64,000 bases of DNA from Streptomyces xiamenensis (lineage in GTDB: Bacteria > Actinomycetota > Actinomycetes > Streptomycetales > Streptomycetaceae). Positions 38,073 to 46,338 of the stretch are shown here, one piece after another. The number at the start of each line of letters is the position of its first letter. Within the stretch, counting starts at the first letter, position 1. Where the stretch lies: assembly GCF_000993785.3 (NCBI RefSeq), contig NZ_CP009922.3, positions 2,914,001-2,978,000 on the forward strand, read 5' to 3'. The translations under genes and the position numbers were made by a program. A model generated the notes under the pieces. It ran no database searches, was not told the DNA's origin, and worked only from the letters and a program-made list of their open reading frames with translations.

Positions 38073-39937
38073 GACGCAAGGCGAAGACGCGAGCGAAGGC
38101 CATGGTCCGCCCGAAGCGGCAACGGCGGGCCGGCCAGGCCCGACCGGTGGAGCGGGCAGCCCGCGCGGGTAGGGCGGCGGGGGAGGCCGTGGCGGCGGAG
38201 GCCGGTGGGGTGGAGGCGGGCAGGTCTTCCGGGGCCGGGGCGGGGGCGGGGGCAGAGGCGCCGGCCGTCCGTGCCGGTGCCGGCGGCGCGGCTGAGCGTC
38301 CCGGGAACGAGTCCCCGGACGCCGGGGCCGCCGCCGAGTCACCGGGCGCCGGGGCCGGTCGTGCGGCGGAGGGCGGCTCCGAGGGGCCGTCCGCCCGCTC
38401 CGAGAAGCCGGACGCGGTCCACGGGGAAGCCAAAACGCCACCGTCCGGCGCCACCTCCGGCGCTGACGCGTCACCCGCCGCCTCCCGGGCAGCCCGGGGC
38501 GGCCGTCGTGGACATGGCGTCGCGCGGATGGTGGGCGTGGGCTGGCTGTTGTGGTTCCTCATCAACGCCCGGCGCCCGCTGCGGACCCGGCGGGCGGGCG
38601 TCCCGGCCTCCCGCCGGCCGCGCCCGGCGCGCACCCCCGGATTCCGGCCGGGACGCGCCGGCCGGGTCCGTACGGGCCCTGGGCTGTCGGCCGCTGCCGC
38701 TCGGCAGCCGGCGGGCGACCCGGCGACCCCGCTGAGGGTGAGCACCGACGGCGCGGCGGATCCGGGGCCGAGGCGGCCGGTGGTGCGGGACGCCCGGGGC
38801 GACAGGGCTGACGGCGCGGAGCGGACGCCCCTCGCGGCCGCCGCGCCGGACAGCGGGGCGGGAGCCGGACAGCAGCGGCGCGTCGGTGGTGAACGTGCGG
38901 AACCCACGCCTCCCCCGGCCGGCCTGCCGGACGGTGAGGTGGAGGCGACGCCGGAGCGGCGCGGGCCGGAACCCGGCGTGCCGGCGGGTGAGGAAGGGCG
39001 TACGCGGACCGCCCCGGCGGGTTCGCCGGGGGACCCGGGGGCGGCAGCGGCCCGGCCGTCCGGCCGGCGGCCCGGTGGGGAGGCGCGCGGACCGGGGGAG
39101 ACGCCCGGTGCGGAGCCGGCTGCGGACCGGAAGGTGCCGGGACACCGTGCCGGTGGCGCGCCGGGTGCCGTGCCGGTGGGCCGGTGGTTGGCCCGGGCCA
39201 GGCGCGCGGGATCCGCCGGGCGCCGGGACCTCGGGCGCGTCGTGGCGTGGGCGCGCGCCCCCCGCCGGGTTCCGTTCTGGTGGCCGCTGGCGCTGTGCGG
39301 GGTGGCCGGTGCGCTGCTGGGCGGGGGGTACGGGCTGCTGGCCGACCGGGAGTACGCCGCCAGTGGCTATGTGGTCGTCCGGGACACCGGTGAGGGGGCG
39401 GATCCGGCCGCCGCCGTGGGGCTGGCCCAGGCGTTCGGGCGGATCGCCACCGGGGACGCCGTGCTGACCACCGCTCAGACCGACGCCGGGGTCTCGCTCG
39501 ACAGGTTGCGGGACGGCGTGCGGGCGTCGACCTCCCCCGACGCGCCGATGATCGAGATCACCGGCACGGCCCCGCGGGCGGCGCGGGCCGCCGAGATGGC
39601 CAACGCCGTCACCCGTGCCCTGATCGCGTACGGCAATGACGCCGCGGACAGCACCGGTGCCCGGCTCACCGTCTTCGCCGAGGCGCAGCCCTCGGCCGCC
39701 CCCGTGTCGGCCGCTCCGCTCGTGCGGCTGGCGGTGGGCCTGGTGGCGGGGTTGCTGGTGGGGCTTCTGGTGCTGCTGGTGCGGACCAACGCCGGTGACC
39801 CGCCGGGGCCCGTCACCACCGTGCCGGCCCAGCCGCGCGACCAGAGCGGCCGGCACGATCCGTCCGAGGAGCGGGAGCGGGAGCGGGCGGCACCGCGGCC
39901 CCGGACGGACCGTCCGATGTCCGGTCGGCCCGGTTAG
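38069..39937 (+). CDS. Wzz-like chain-length protein with ~400-residue disordered N-terminus
   Basis: 622 residues from the ATG at 38069 (4-base overlap with the glycosyltransferase). Residues 1-400 are basic and Ala/Gly/Pro/Arg-rich with no predicted fold, apart from a short hydrophobic patch near 153-166 (VGVGWLLWFLINAR). From about 405 there is a Wzz/YveK-like unit: membrane helix FWWPLALCGVAGALLGGGYG, an outer domain with EYAASGYVVVRDTG, AFGRIATGDAVL and IEITGTAPRAARAAEMANAV, then a second helix at about 553-573 and a charged tail. Wzz-type proteins control glycan chain length. A partner tyrosine kinase was not found in the cluster. Confidence 0.75.
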   Translation: MRRKAKTRAKAMVRPKRQRRAGQARPVERAARAGRAAGEAVAAEAGGVEAGRSSGAGAGAGAEAPAVRAGAGGAAERPGNESPDAGAAAESPGAGAGRAAEGGSEGPSARSEKPDAVHGEAKTPPSGATSGADASPAASRAARGGRRGHGVARMVGVGWLLWFLINARRPLRTRRAGVPASRRPRPARTPGFRPGRAGRVRTGPGLSAAAARQPAGDPATPLRVSTDGAADPGPRRPVVRDARGDRADGAERTPLAAAAPDSGAGAGQQRRVGGERAEPTPPPAGLPDGEVEATPERRGPEPGVPAGEEGRTRTAPAGSPGDPGAAAARPSGRRPGGEARGPGETPGAEPAADRKVPGHRAGGAPGAVPVGRWLARARRAGSAGRRDLGRVVAWARAPRRVPFWWPLALCGVAGALLGGGYGLLADREYAASGYVVVRDTGEGADPAAAVGLAQAFGRIATGDAVLTTAQTDAGVSLDRLRDGVRASTSPDAPMIEITGTAPRAARAAEMANAVTRALIAYGNDAADSTGARLTVFAEAQPSAAPVSAAPLVRLAVGLVAGLLVGLLVLLVRTNAGDPPGPVTTVPAQPRDQSGRHDPSEERERERAAPRPRTDRPMSGRPG

Positions 39938-40968
39938 CCGTCGCCCGGGCGGGGTCCCCGGCCCGGGTCCCCGGCGCCGTCGTCGCCGTCTTCGCCGGGG
40001 CGCGGCCCGCGTCCCGGCCCGCCCGCCCCGGAGCCCGGCGGCGTCGCGGACAGCGCGGCGCGGAAGACCTCCGAGGACGCCGGGTTCTGGACGCATTGCC
40101 ACACACCGTGCGGGCAGTAATCACTGATGGAGTGATACACGGGCTGGACCGCGTCGATCCATTCCAGCATCCGCCGCATGTATTCGGGGTTGTCCCCATT
40201 GCGGAACAGGCCCCATTCCGGGAAGGAAATCGGCTTCCCGTGCGCCGCCGCGAAATCGACATGGAACTGAAGTCCGTACGGCTGGCTGATCTGCTCGTCA
40301 AACGTTTCGCCGGGCGGCTGGTCGTACGTGTCCATTCCGATGATGTCGACCACGTCGTCCCCCGGATAGCAACGGTCCCACTCGATCGCGTCGGTCCCCC
40401 TGTTCGGTGCGAAATCGAAACGGAAGTCCTGTCCCGGTACGGCGCGCATCGTGGTCACAATGCGCCGCCAGTACCGCTTCCACGCCTCGGGATCCGGCGC
40501 GCAGCGGTGCGTGTACGTCGTGCCGTTCATCTCCCACCCCAGGACCAGCACCGCGTCCGCGAGCCCGGCCGCCACCAGCCGCTCGCCCAGCACCCGGAAG
40601 TGCTGGTCGTAGCTTCCCGAGGCCCCCGAACGCAGCAGTTGCCCCACCAGGTGGTCGGGCAGATCGTCCTCGTTCCGCTCCAGCATGGGGACGTTGAGGA
40701 CGAACAGCCGGTCGTCCTTCTCCTGGCGCCATCCCGCCCAGGGGGCGAGGAACTCGGGCCGGCCCTCGATGTTCGACCACAGGTCCCCGGGCAGGTAGGT
40801 GCGGCCGACCGTCATCTCCGTGCCGCCCAGCCAGTGCTCCAGCAGTTCGGCGCGGTCCACGCCCTCCGCGCCCGAGCCCAGGAACGCGCCGAAGGAATCG
40901 TTGGAAAGGGGGGTGACGGAGGTGGTGGCCGCCAGCAGGACGGTCGTGGCGATTCCGAGGCCGATCAT
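39934..40968 (-). CDS. Glycoside hydrolase, GH26-like, secreted or membrane-anchored
   Basis: 344 residues. An N-terminal hydrophobic signal or anchor (MIGLGIATTVLLAATTSVTP) precedes a TIM-barrel-like domain with the GH26-type acid/base glutamate in VLGWEMNGTTYTH and the nucleophile in ISFPEWGLFRNGDNPEYMRR. The Gly/Pro-rich tail of about 35 residues follows. GH26 enzymes cut beta-mannans or related beta-glycans. Within the cluster it probably trims or releases the polymer. It is the only minus-strand gene of the cluster and its stop overlaps that of the Wzz-like gene by 3 bases. Confidence 0.85.
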   Translation of the reverse strand: MIGLGIATTVLLAATTSVTPLSNDSFGAFLGSGAEGVDRAELLEHWLGGTEMTVGRTYLPGDLWSNIEGRPEFLAPWAGWRQEKDDRLFVLNVPMLERNEDDLPDHLVGQLLRSGASGSYDQHFRVLGERLVAAGLADAVLVLGWEMNGTTYTHRCAPDPEAWKRYWRRIVTTMRAVPGQDFRFDFAPNRGTDAIEWDRCYPGDDVVDIIGMDTYDQPPGETFDEQISQPYGLQFHVDFAAAHGKPISFPEWGLFRNGDNPEYMRRMLEWIDAVQPVYHSISDYCPHGVWQCVQNPASSEVFRAALSATPPGSGAGGPGRGPRPGEDGDDGAGDPGRGPRPGDG

Positions 40969-41057
40969 GATCCGAGATTAAGCACAAAATCCCTTGAATG
41001 GGCCGCACGAAGGCATTCTGATAGGCCGATCGAGGCCGCTGCCGATCGTATGCGCGG

Positions 41058-42398
41058 GTGCGGGGAATGATCTGGGGCATGTCGCCGCTCGACACCAGAG
41101 TGCCCGCACTGCTGCTCCGACTCGATCACCATCCCTTTCACCACGGTTCGCTCGGTGCCGTTCGCTCACTCGGCCGGGCGGGCGTGGAAGTGCACGCCTT
41201 CGTGGAATCCCCGCGCGGTCCGCTCGCCCGGTCCCGTTATCTGCACCGGGCGCACCCCATTCCCGGGGCCGCGGATATCGATGTCGAGCGGCTGCTGCTG
41301 CGTACCGCGGAACGTATCGGGCGGCCCGCCGTTCTCCTTCCCATGGACGACGCGGGCGCGCTCGCCCTGGCCTCCGGCCTCGCGGACCGCCTGCGCGGCG
41401 CCTATCTGCTGCCCGGGACGACCCCCGGCGCCGTGGAGCGGGCCGCCGACAAGGAGCGGCTGGCCGGGCTGTGCGCCGAGCTCGGGCTGCCGCACCCCGC
41501 GACCGTCGTCCCGGACGGGCCGCAGGAGGTGGCCGCCGCCGTACGGGAGCTGGGGCTGCCGCTGATCGCCAAGTGGAGCCGCCCCTGGCTGCTGCCGAAG
41601 GACAGCGGGCTGCGCAGCGCGACCGTGATCACCTCGGCCGGTCAGGCGCTGCGGCTGTACGCGGCGAGCGCCCGGGCCGGGAGCCGGCTGCTGCTCCAGC
41701 GGCGGCTGGCCGGCGGCCGGAACGCCGACTGGTTCTTCCACGGCTGTTTCGGCCGGGGCGGGGTGCCGCTGTACGGGGGCACCGGGCGCAAGGACCTGTC
41801 GTGGCCGCTGGGCGCCGGGGCCACCGCCGTGGGGAGCTGGCGGGAGAACCCCGAGGTGGCGGCGGCGGCCCGGCGGCTGGCTGCGCACCTGGGCCATCAC
41901 GGCATCCTCGACCTGGACTTCCGCCGCGAGGCCGGCTCCGGCGCGTACCACCTGCTGGATGTCAATCCGCGTCCCGGGGCGCAGTTCCGGCTGTTCACGG
42001 ATCCGTCGGGGCTCGATGTGGTGCGGGCGCTGCACCTGGATCTGACGGGGCGGCGGGTGCCGGTGGGGCGGGCGGTGCCGGGGCGGATGTTCGTCGCCGA
42101 GAACTACGGGCTGCTGGCCGCCCTGACCGCCCCCGCGCGGGTGGCGGCGCTGCGCGGGCGGCCGGTGGAGACGGCGTGGTTCGCGGCGGACGATCCGGCG
42201 CCGTTCGCGGCGATGGCGGGCGGGTGGACGGCGCGGGCGGCGCGCAAGGGGTGGGAGCGGGCTCGGTCCCTCTCCTCTTCCTCCCGCTCTCCTTCCCCGC
42301 ACCCCTCGGCCCCGGCCCCGCTTTCCCGCGCGATCCCGGCTCCGGCCACCGTGCCGGTGCCCGCGTCCTCCCCCCTTCCACCCCACCCAACCCAGTGA
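41058..42398 (+). CDS. ATP-grasp family ligase
   Basis: 446 residues if the GTG at 41058 is used; ATGs at 41067 and 41079 (product MSPLDTRVPALLL) are also possible and no ribosome site decides. ATP-grasp features are the N-terminal HGSLGAVRSLGRAG, LPMDDAGALAL, the ATP-binding LPLIAKWSRPWLLPKDSGLRS and the metal-binding LLDVNPRPGAQFRLF. It resembles carboxylate-amine ligases that join a carboxyl group to an amine, so it might decorate the polysaccharide with an amino acid. The Ser/Pro-rich tail from about 395 is disordered. It is divergent from the GH26-like gene and followed 19 bases later by the flavin oxidoreductase. Confidence 0.85.
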   Translation: MRGMIWGMSPLDTRVPALLLRLDHHPFHHGSLGAVRSLGRAGVEVHAFVESPRGPLARSRYLHRAHPIPGAADIDVERLLLRTAERIGRPAVLLPMDDAGALALASGLADRLRGAYLLPGTTPGAVERAADKERLAGLCAELGLPHPATVVPDGPQEVAAAVRELGLPLIAKWSRPWLLPKDSGLRSATVITSAGQALRLYAASARAGSRLLLQRRLAGGRNADWFFHGCFGRGGVPLYGGTGRKDLSWPLGAGATAVGSWRENPEVAAAARRLAAHLGHHGILDLDFRREAGSGAYHLLDVNPRPGAQFRLFTDPSGLDVVRALHLDLTGRRVPVGRAVPGRMFVAENYGLLAALTAPARVAALRGRPVETAWFAADDPAPFAAMAGGWTARAARKGWERARSLSSSSRSPSPHPSAPAPLSRAIPAPATVPVPASSPLPPHPTQ

Positions 42399-42417
42399 GA
42401 GAGAGCGGCGAACCCCG

Positions 42418-43788
42418 ATGCACGACCTGGTAGTGGTAGGCGCCGGCCCGTACGGCCTGTCGATCGCCGCGCACGCGGCCGCGGCCGGTCTGGATCTGCG
42501 GATCCTGGGCCGGCCGATGGCGTCCTGGCGGGATCACATGCCCGGTGGCATGTTCCTGAAGTCGGAGCCCTGGGCGTCCAATCTGTCCGACGCGGCGCGC
42601 GAGCACACCCTCGCCGCCTACTGCGCGGAGCGCGAGGAACGGGCCGAGCACGGCCATCCGCTGCCGATCGAGACGTTCACGGACTACGGCATGTGGTTCG
42701 CGCGGCGGCTCCCGGTGCCGGTGGAGGAACAGAACGTCGTGTCCGTGACGCCGCACGGCGACGGCTTCCGGGTGGAGACGGACACCGGCGAGGTCATGCT
42801 GTGCCGCACGCTCGCGCTGGCGATCGGCGTCATGCCGTTCGTCCATCTGCCGCAGGCGCTGCGCGACCTGCCACCGGAACTGGCCTCGCACAGCAGCGGG
42901 CACCGCGACCTGGCCGCGTTCAAGGGGCAGGAGGTGACGGTGGTCGGCGCGGGGCAGGCGGCGCTGGAGACGGCCGCGCTGCTGCTGGAGCACGGCGCGC
43001 TGCCCACGGTGGTGGCCCGGGCGGGCGCCATCAACTGGAACACCGTGCCGCAGCCGCTGCGCCGCAATCCGCTCGCCCGGCTGCGCGCCCCGCACAGCGG
43101 GCTCGGCACGGGGTGGAGCAGCTGGGCGTACTCGCGGGTGCCGTGGGCGGTGCGCCGGCTGCCGGAGACCACCCGGGTCAAGATCGCCACGACGGCGCTG
43201 GGCCCGGCGGGCGCGTGGTGGCTGCGGGAACGGGTGGAGGGAGCGGTGCCGGTCCGGCTGGGACACCGGATCCGGCGGGCGGTACGGATCGAGGACGGCG
43301 TGCGGCTCGAACTGGCCACGCCGGGTGAGGGGCGGTCGCTGATCGAGACGGAGCACGTCATCGCGGCCACCGGCTTCGTACCGGATCTGCGTCGGCTCGA
43401 TCTGCTCGACCCGGCGCTGCGGGACGGGCTGACGGCGGTGCTGGGGACGCGGGCGCCGCAGCTGGACGCGGGCTTCGAGTCCTCGCGGCCCGGTCTCTTC
43501 TTCGCGGGGCTGCTGGCGGCGCCGACGTTCGGGCCCTCGATGCGGTTCGTCTACGGGGCGTCCTTCACGGCGGGGCGGCTGGTGAAGGCGGTGCGGCAGC
43601 GGCTGGCGCGGCTGGCGAGTGTGCCCGGTGGTGCGACGGCGGGGGTGTCCGTGCCGGGCGTGCCCCGGCCGGCCGCCCAGCAGGGCGACGCCGGGAAGTC
43701 CGGGAAGGCGGGCGAGGCCGCGGCGGACGAGCCGGGCGGGACGGTGGAGGTGGCCGGGCAGGAACAGGCCCGGTCCTCCGCCGGCTGA
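42418..43788 (+). CDS. FAD/NAD(P)-dependent oxidoreductase (flavin monooxygenase-like)
   Basis: 456 residues with GAGAGAG upstream. It has an N-terminal FAD-binding motif (VVVGAGPYGLSIAAHA, residues 5-20), a second nucleotide site (VTVVGAGQAALETAALL, about 177-193), and the ATGFVPDLRRLD motif typical of flavin-containing N- and C-oxidising enzymes near 320. The C-terminal 60 residues are disordered. With the ATP-grasp gene it forms a two-gene unit that may modify the glycan or an attached group. Substrate unknown. Confidence 0.85.
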   Translation: MHDLVVVGAGPYGLSIAAHAAAAGLDLRILGRPMASWRDHMPGGMFLKSEPWASNLSDAAREHTLAAYCAEREERAEHGHPLPIETFTDYGMWFARRLPVPVEEQNVVSVTPHGDGFRVETDTGEVMLCRTLALAIGVMPFVHLPQALRDLPPELASHSSGHRDLAAFKGQEVTVVGAGQAALETAALLLEHGALPTVVARAGAINWNTVPQPLRRNPLARLRAPHSGLGTGWSSWAYSRVPWAVRRLPETTRVKIATTALGPAGAWWLRERVEGAVPVRLGHRIRRAVRIEDGVRLELATPGEGRSLIETEHVIAATGFVPDLRRLDLLDPALRDGLTAVLGTRAPQLDAGFESSRPGLFFAGLLAAPTFGPSMRFVYGASFTAGRLVKAVRQRLARLASVPGGATAGVSVPGVPRPAAQQGDAGKSGKAGEAAADEPGGTVEVAGQEQARSSAG

Positions 43789-43805
43789 GGAGCGGCACCG
43801 GACAG

Positions 43806-43840
43806 CACGAAGCCCCGCCCGTCACGGGCGGGGCTTCGTG
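43806..43840. terminator. Bidirectional hairpin terminator
   Basis: Perfect 16-bp stem with a TCA loop (43806-43821 and 43825-43840), starting 18 bases after the oxidoreductase stop and ahead of the convergent azoreductase stop. It marks the right border of the polysaccharide cluster. Confidence 0.88.
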
Positions 43841-43876
43841 GCGTTCGCTGTCGTGCGCGGCGACGCTCGCGTCGGC

Positions 43877-44518
43877 TCAGGCGGCGGCGAGGGCCTTGGC
43901 GCGGTCGCGGGCCTGCTCGTGGGCCTTGGCGCGGGAGGCGTCGGCCTGCTCGATCAGCCCGGACATGGCCGGCACGATGCGGGCCAGGGTCAGCTCCGGA
44001 ACGATGAAGGTGACGTCCAGGGCGAGGGTGCTGCCGAGAACCCAGGTGAGGTAGTTCTGGGCGAAGTCGTTGCCCTCCATGGGGGTGCCGGGCGCGTACG
44101 AGCCGCCACGGCTGGTGACCACGGTGACGGGCGTGCCGGCCGCGCTCGGGGTCTCGGCCATCGAGGTGCGGCCGCCGATGATCACGTGGTCCAGCCAGCT
44201 CTTGAGCGTGGAGGGGATCGTGTAGTTGTACAGCGGCGCGCCCAGGACGACGGCGTCGGCCTCCTCCAGCTCCTTGGCCAGCTCGTCGCGGAGCGCGTAC
44301 GCGGCCTGCTGCTCGGGGGTGCGGTCCCCGGCGTCGACGTTGGGCGCGTAGTGCGAGACGGCGGTGGTGTGCGGCAGCGGCTCGGCGGCCAGGTCGCGGT
44401 AGATGACCTTGCCGTCGGGGTGATGCGCGAGCCACTCCTCGCGGAAGGTCTTGGTGACCTCGCGGGAGACGGAGTTGTCGCCGTTCAGGGAGGAGTCGAT
44501 GTGCAGCAGCGTGGGCAT
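43877..44518 (-). CDS. azoR: FMN-dependent NADH-azoreductase
   Basis: 213 residues with a flavodoxin-like fold: HIDSSLNGDNSVSREVTKTF (phosphate-binding loop), DAVVLGAPLYNYTIPSTLKSWLDH, and VTSRGGSYAPGTPMEGND. AzoR-type enzymes reduce azo dyes and quinones with NADH through FMN and protect against quinone or thiol stress. The gene is divergent from an HxlR regulator, a common pairing for redox-sensed control. The last 30 residues are an Ala/Lys/Arg-rich helix. Confidence 0.93.
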   Translation of the reverse strand: MPTLLHIDSSLNGDNSVSREVTKTFREEWLAHHPDGKVIYRDLAAEPLPHTTAVSHYAPNVDAGDRTPEQQAAYALRDELAKELEEADAVVLGAPLYNYTIPSTLKSWLDHVIIGGRTSMAETPSAAGTPVTVVTSRGGSYAPGTPMEGNDFAQNYLTWVLGSTLALDVTFIVPELTLARIVPAMSGLIEQADASRAKAHEQARDRAKALAAA

Positions 44519-44663
44519 GAGGGTGGTTCCTTCGTGACGGTCACCGCGGCTGTGACACGCGGTGATGAAAGAGGTACGTTACTGCGGCAGAGTGCGCAGG
44601 TTTCTTTAGCGTAGCAGCTTACTTTTATTTAGCAATGTGCCCCTCTTCCCGTAGAGTGGATTC

Positions 44664-45071
44664 ATGGCGGAGCACCGGGATGGCGAGGAAAGGCCCCCCT
44701 TGGGGGTGAAAGAGACGGACGGCGGCCGGTGTACCGAGCCGGACGACGCGATGACCCGGGTCTTCGGCGTCTTCGGGAAGCGGTGGACGGGGCTGGTGGT
44801 GGCCGCCCTGATGGGCGGACCCGGACAGTTCGCGGTGCTGCGCCGCTCGATCCCCGGGATCAGCGAACGGATGCTCTCGGACCGGCTGAGCGAGCTGGCC
44901 GCGCTCGAACTCGTCTCGCGCGAGGTGGACCCCGGCCCCCCGCTGCGCGTCACCTACCGGCTCACGGCGGCCGGGGAGGATCTGCGCCCGGCCCTGGTGG
45001 AGCTGTCGCGCTGGGCCGAGCAGCACCTGGTGAACGGTGCGGAGCAGTGCCCGGAGGCGCTGCGCGAATGA
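44664..45071 (+). CDS. HxlR-family transcriptional regulator
   Basis: 135 residues. The winged-helix HxlR domain spans about 30-125: FGKRWTGLVVAALMGGPGQFAVLRRSIPGISERMLSDRL, LVSREVDPGPPLRVTYRLTAAG. The single cysteine near the N-terminus (GGRCTEPDDA, about residue 23) is at the position used by redox- or electrophile-sensing members such as YodB/HypR. It probably controls the divergent azoreductase gene; the shared AT-rich interval (44600-44640) contains repeated TTAGC elements. Confidence 0.88.
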   Translation: MAEHRDGEERPPLGVKETDGGRCTEPDDAMTRVFGVFGKRWTGLVVAALMGGPGQFAVLRRSIPGISERMLSDRLSELAALELVSREVDPGPPLRVTYRLTAAGEDLRPALVELSRWAEQHLVNGAEQCPEALRE

Positions 45072-45088
45072 CCGCCTAGGCTGACGGG

Positions 45089-45946
45089 GTGACAACAGGG
45101 GAAGAGCACGAAGCGCGCGACGAGCACGAAGCCCGCGACGAGCGCGAGGAGCGCGAGGAAGCCGCCGCCACCGAGCGCCTCGATCAGGCGGTGCGGGCCG
45201 CCGAGGCCGCGCTGATCGAGTTCGAGATCGCGGTGGAGACCTTCCGCATCGAGGTGGAGAACTTCTCCCGGCTCCACGAACAGCGTCTGGGTCCGCTCTA
45301 CGGCCGCCTCGAGGAGATCGAGGCGGAGATCGCCGAGGCGGTGGCCGCCCGCACCAAGGACCCCGAGGACGAGCGCCGGGCCCGCGAGGCACGCGCCATG
45401 GTGGCGCCGATGCCCCAGGTCTCCGAGCTGTTCCAGGGCTGGCTGGACGGCGACGGCTTCTCGCCGGAGGCCGCCGCGATGCTCACCGAGCAGTCCGTGC
45501 AGCCCCCGCCGAAGGTGCGCCCCGGCGAGGAGGCGCGCAAGCTCTACCGCGAGCTGGTCCGCCGGGCCCACCCCGACCTGGTCGCCGACCCGACCGAGCG
45601 CGACCGGCGCGGGGCCTTTCTCGTACGCGTCAACCAGGCGTACGGGCGCGGCGACGCGAAGGCACTGCGCGAGCTGACCACCGAGTGGGACAACGGGGTC
45701 GGCCCCTCCCCGGAGCCCGCCGCGTACGGGCGGCGCGAGGAGCTGTACGCGCGCCTGGAGTGGCTGGCCAACCGGAAGGAACTGCTGGCGGACGCCGCCG
45801 CCGCGCTGGAGGACAGCGCGATCGGGGCGATGCTGCGGATGGCGCCCGAGGACCCGGATGTGCTGCTGGAGGAGATCGCCGGCGAACTGCGGCAGAAGGT
45901 CACGGCCAAGGAGGCGGAACTCGCCGCCCTGCTGGCCGGCGAGTGA
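45089..45946 (+). CDS. J-domain-like coiled-coil protein
   Basis: 285 residues starting with GTG. Residues 1-100 are very acidic and predicted coiled coil (EHEARDEREEREEAAATERL). A J-domain-like segment lies at about 150-190, with YRELVRRAHPDLVADPTERD followed by RVNQAYGRGD. The HPD triplet is the element that stimulates Hsp70. A second helical region ends the protein. There is no Gly/Phe-rich or zinc-binding part, so this would be a class C J-protein that recruits DnaK to a specific client. No DnaK gene is nearby. Function is inferred from the motif only. Confidence 0.75.
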   Translation: MTTGEEHEARDEHEARDEREEREEAAATERLDQAVRAAEAALIEFEIAVETFRIEVENFSRLHEQRLGPLYGRLEEIEAEIAEAVAARTKDPEDERRAREARAMVAPMPQVSELFQGWLDGDGFSPEAAAMLTEQSVQPPPKVRPGEEARKLYRELVRRAHPDLVADPTERDRRGAFLVRVNQAYGRGDAKALRELTTEWDNGVGPSPEPAAYGRREELYARLEWLANRKELLADAAAALEDSAIGAMLRMAPEDPDVLLEEIAGELRQKVTAKEAELAALLAGE

Positions 45947-45963
45947 GCGTTAGGGTCGGTTGT

Positions 45964-46302
45964 ATGAACTTCCCGAACATCCCCACCGTTCCCGTGGGCG
46001 ACGTGCCCGCCGACGCCGTACTCCTGGACGTGCGCGAGCCGGACGAGTGGGCGGCAGGGCGCGCCGAGGGCGCGCTGCACGTCCCCATCCGTGAGGTGGT
46101 GGACCGGCTTCCGGAGATCACCGAACGGGCCGGGGACGGACCGCTGTACGTGCTGTGCCGGGTGGGCGGCCGGTCGGCGCAGGTCACCGGGTACCTGGTG
46201 CAGCAGGGCATCGACGCGACCAATGTGGCGGGCGGGCTGCAGGCCTGGCACGAGGCGGGGAAGCCGCTGGTGAGCGACGCGGGCGAGCCGTTCGTCCTGT
46301 AG
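45964..46302 (+). CDS. Single-domain rhodanese-like protein
   Basis: 112 residues. It has the rhodanese N-terminal signature VLLDVREPDEWAAGRAEGAL, the active-site loop CRVGGRSAQ with Cys65, and the end GGLQAWHEAGKPL. It transfers sulfane sulfur to cyanide or a physiological thiol acceptor. The gene begins 17 bases after the J-domain-like gene and is probably co-transcribed. It is convergent with the radical SAM gene. Confidence 0.92.
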   Translation: MNFPNIPTVPVGDVPADAVLLDVREPDEWAAGRAEGALHVPIREVVDRLPEITERAGDGPLYVLCRVGGRSAQVTGYLVQQGIDATNVAGGLQAWHEAGKPLVSDAGEPFVL

Positions 46303-46338
46303 CGGTGCGGCCGGGCCCACGGGGGCGGGCCGACGCCG

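Noticed and set aside
27961..43840. tRNA-Leu-integrated mobile island
   Set aside because: No integrase, no transposase and no duplicated tRNA 3' end was seen at the far border, so integration at the tRNA is only a possibility.
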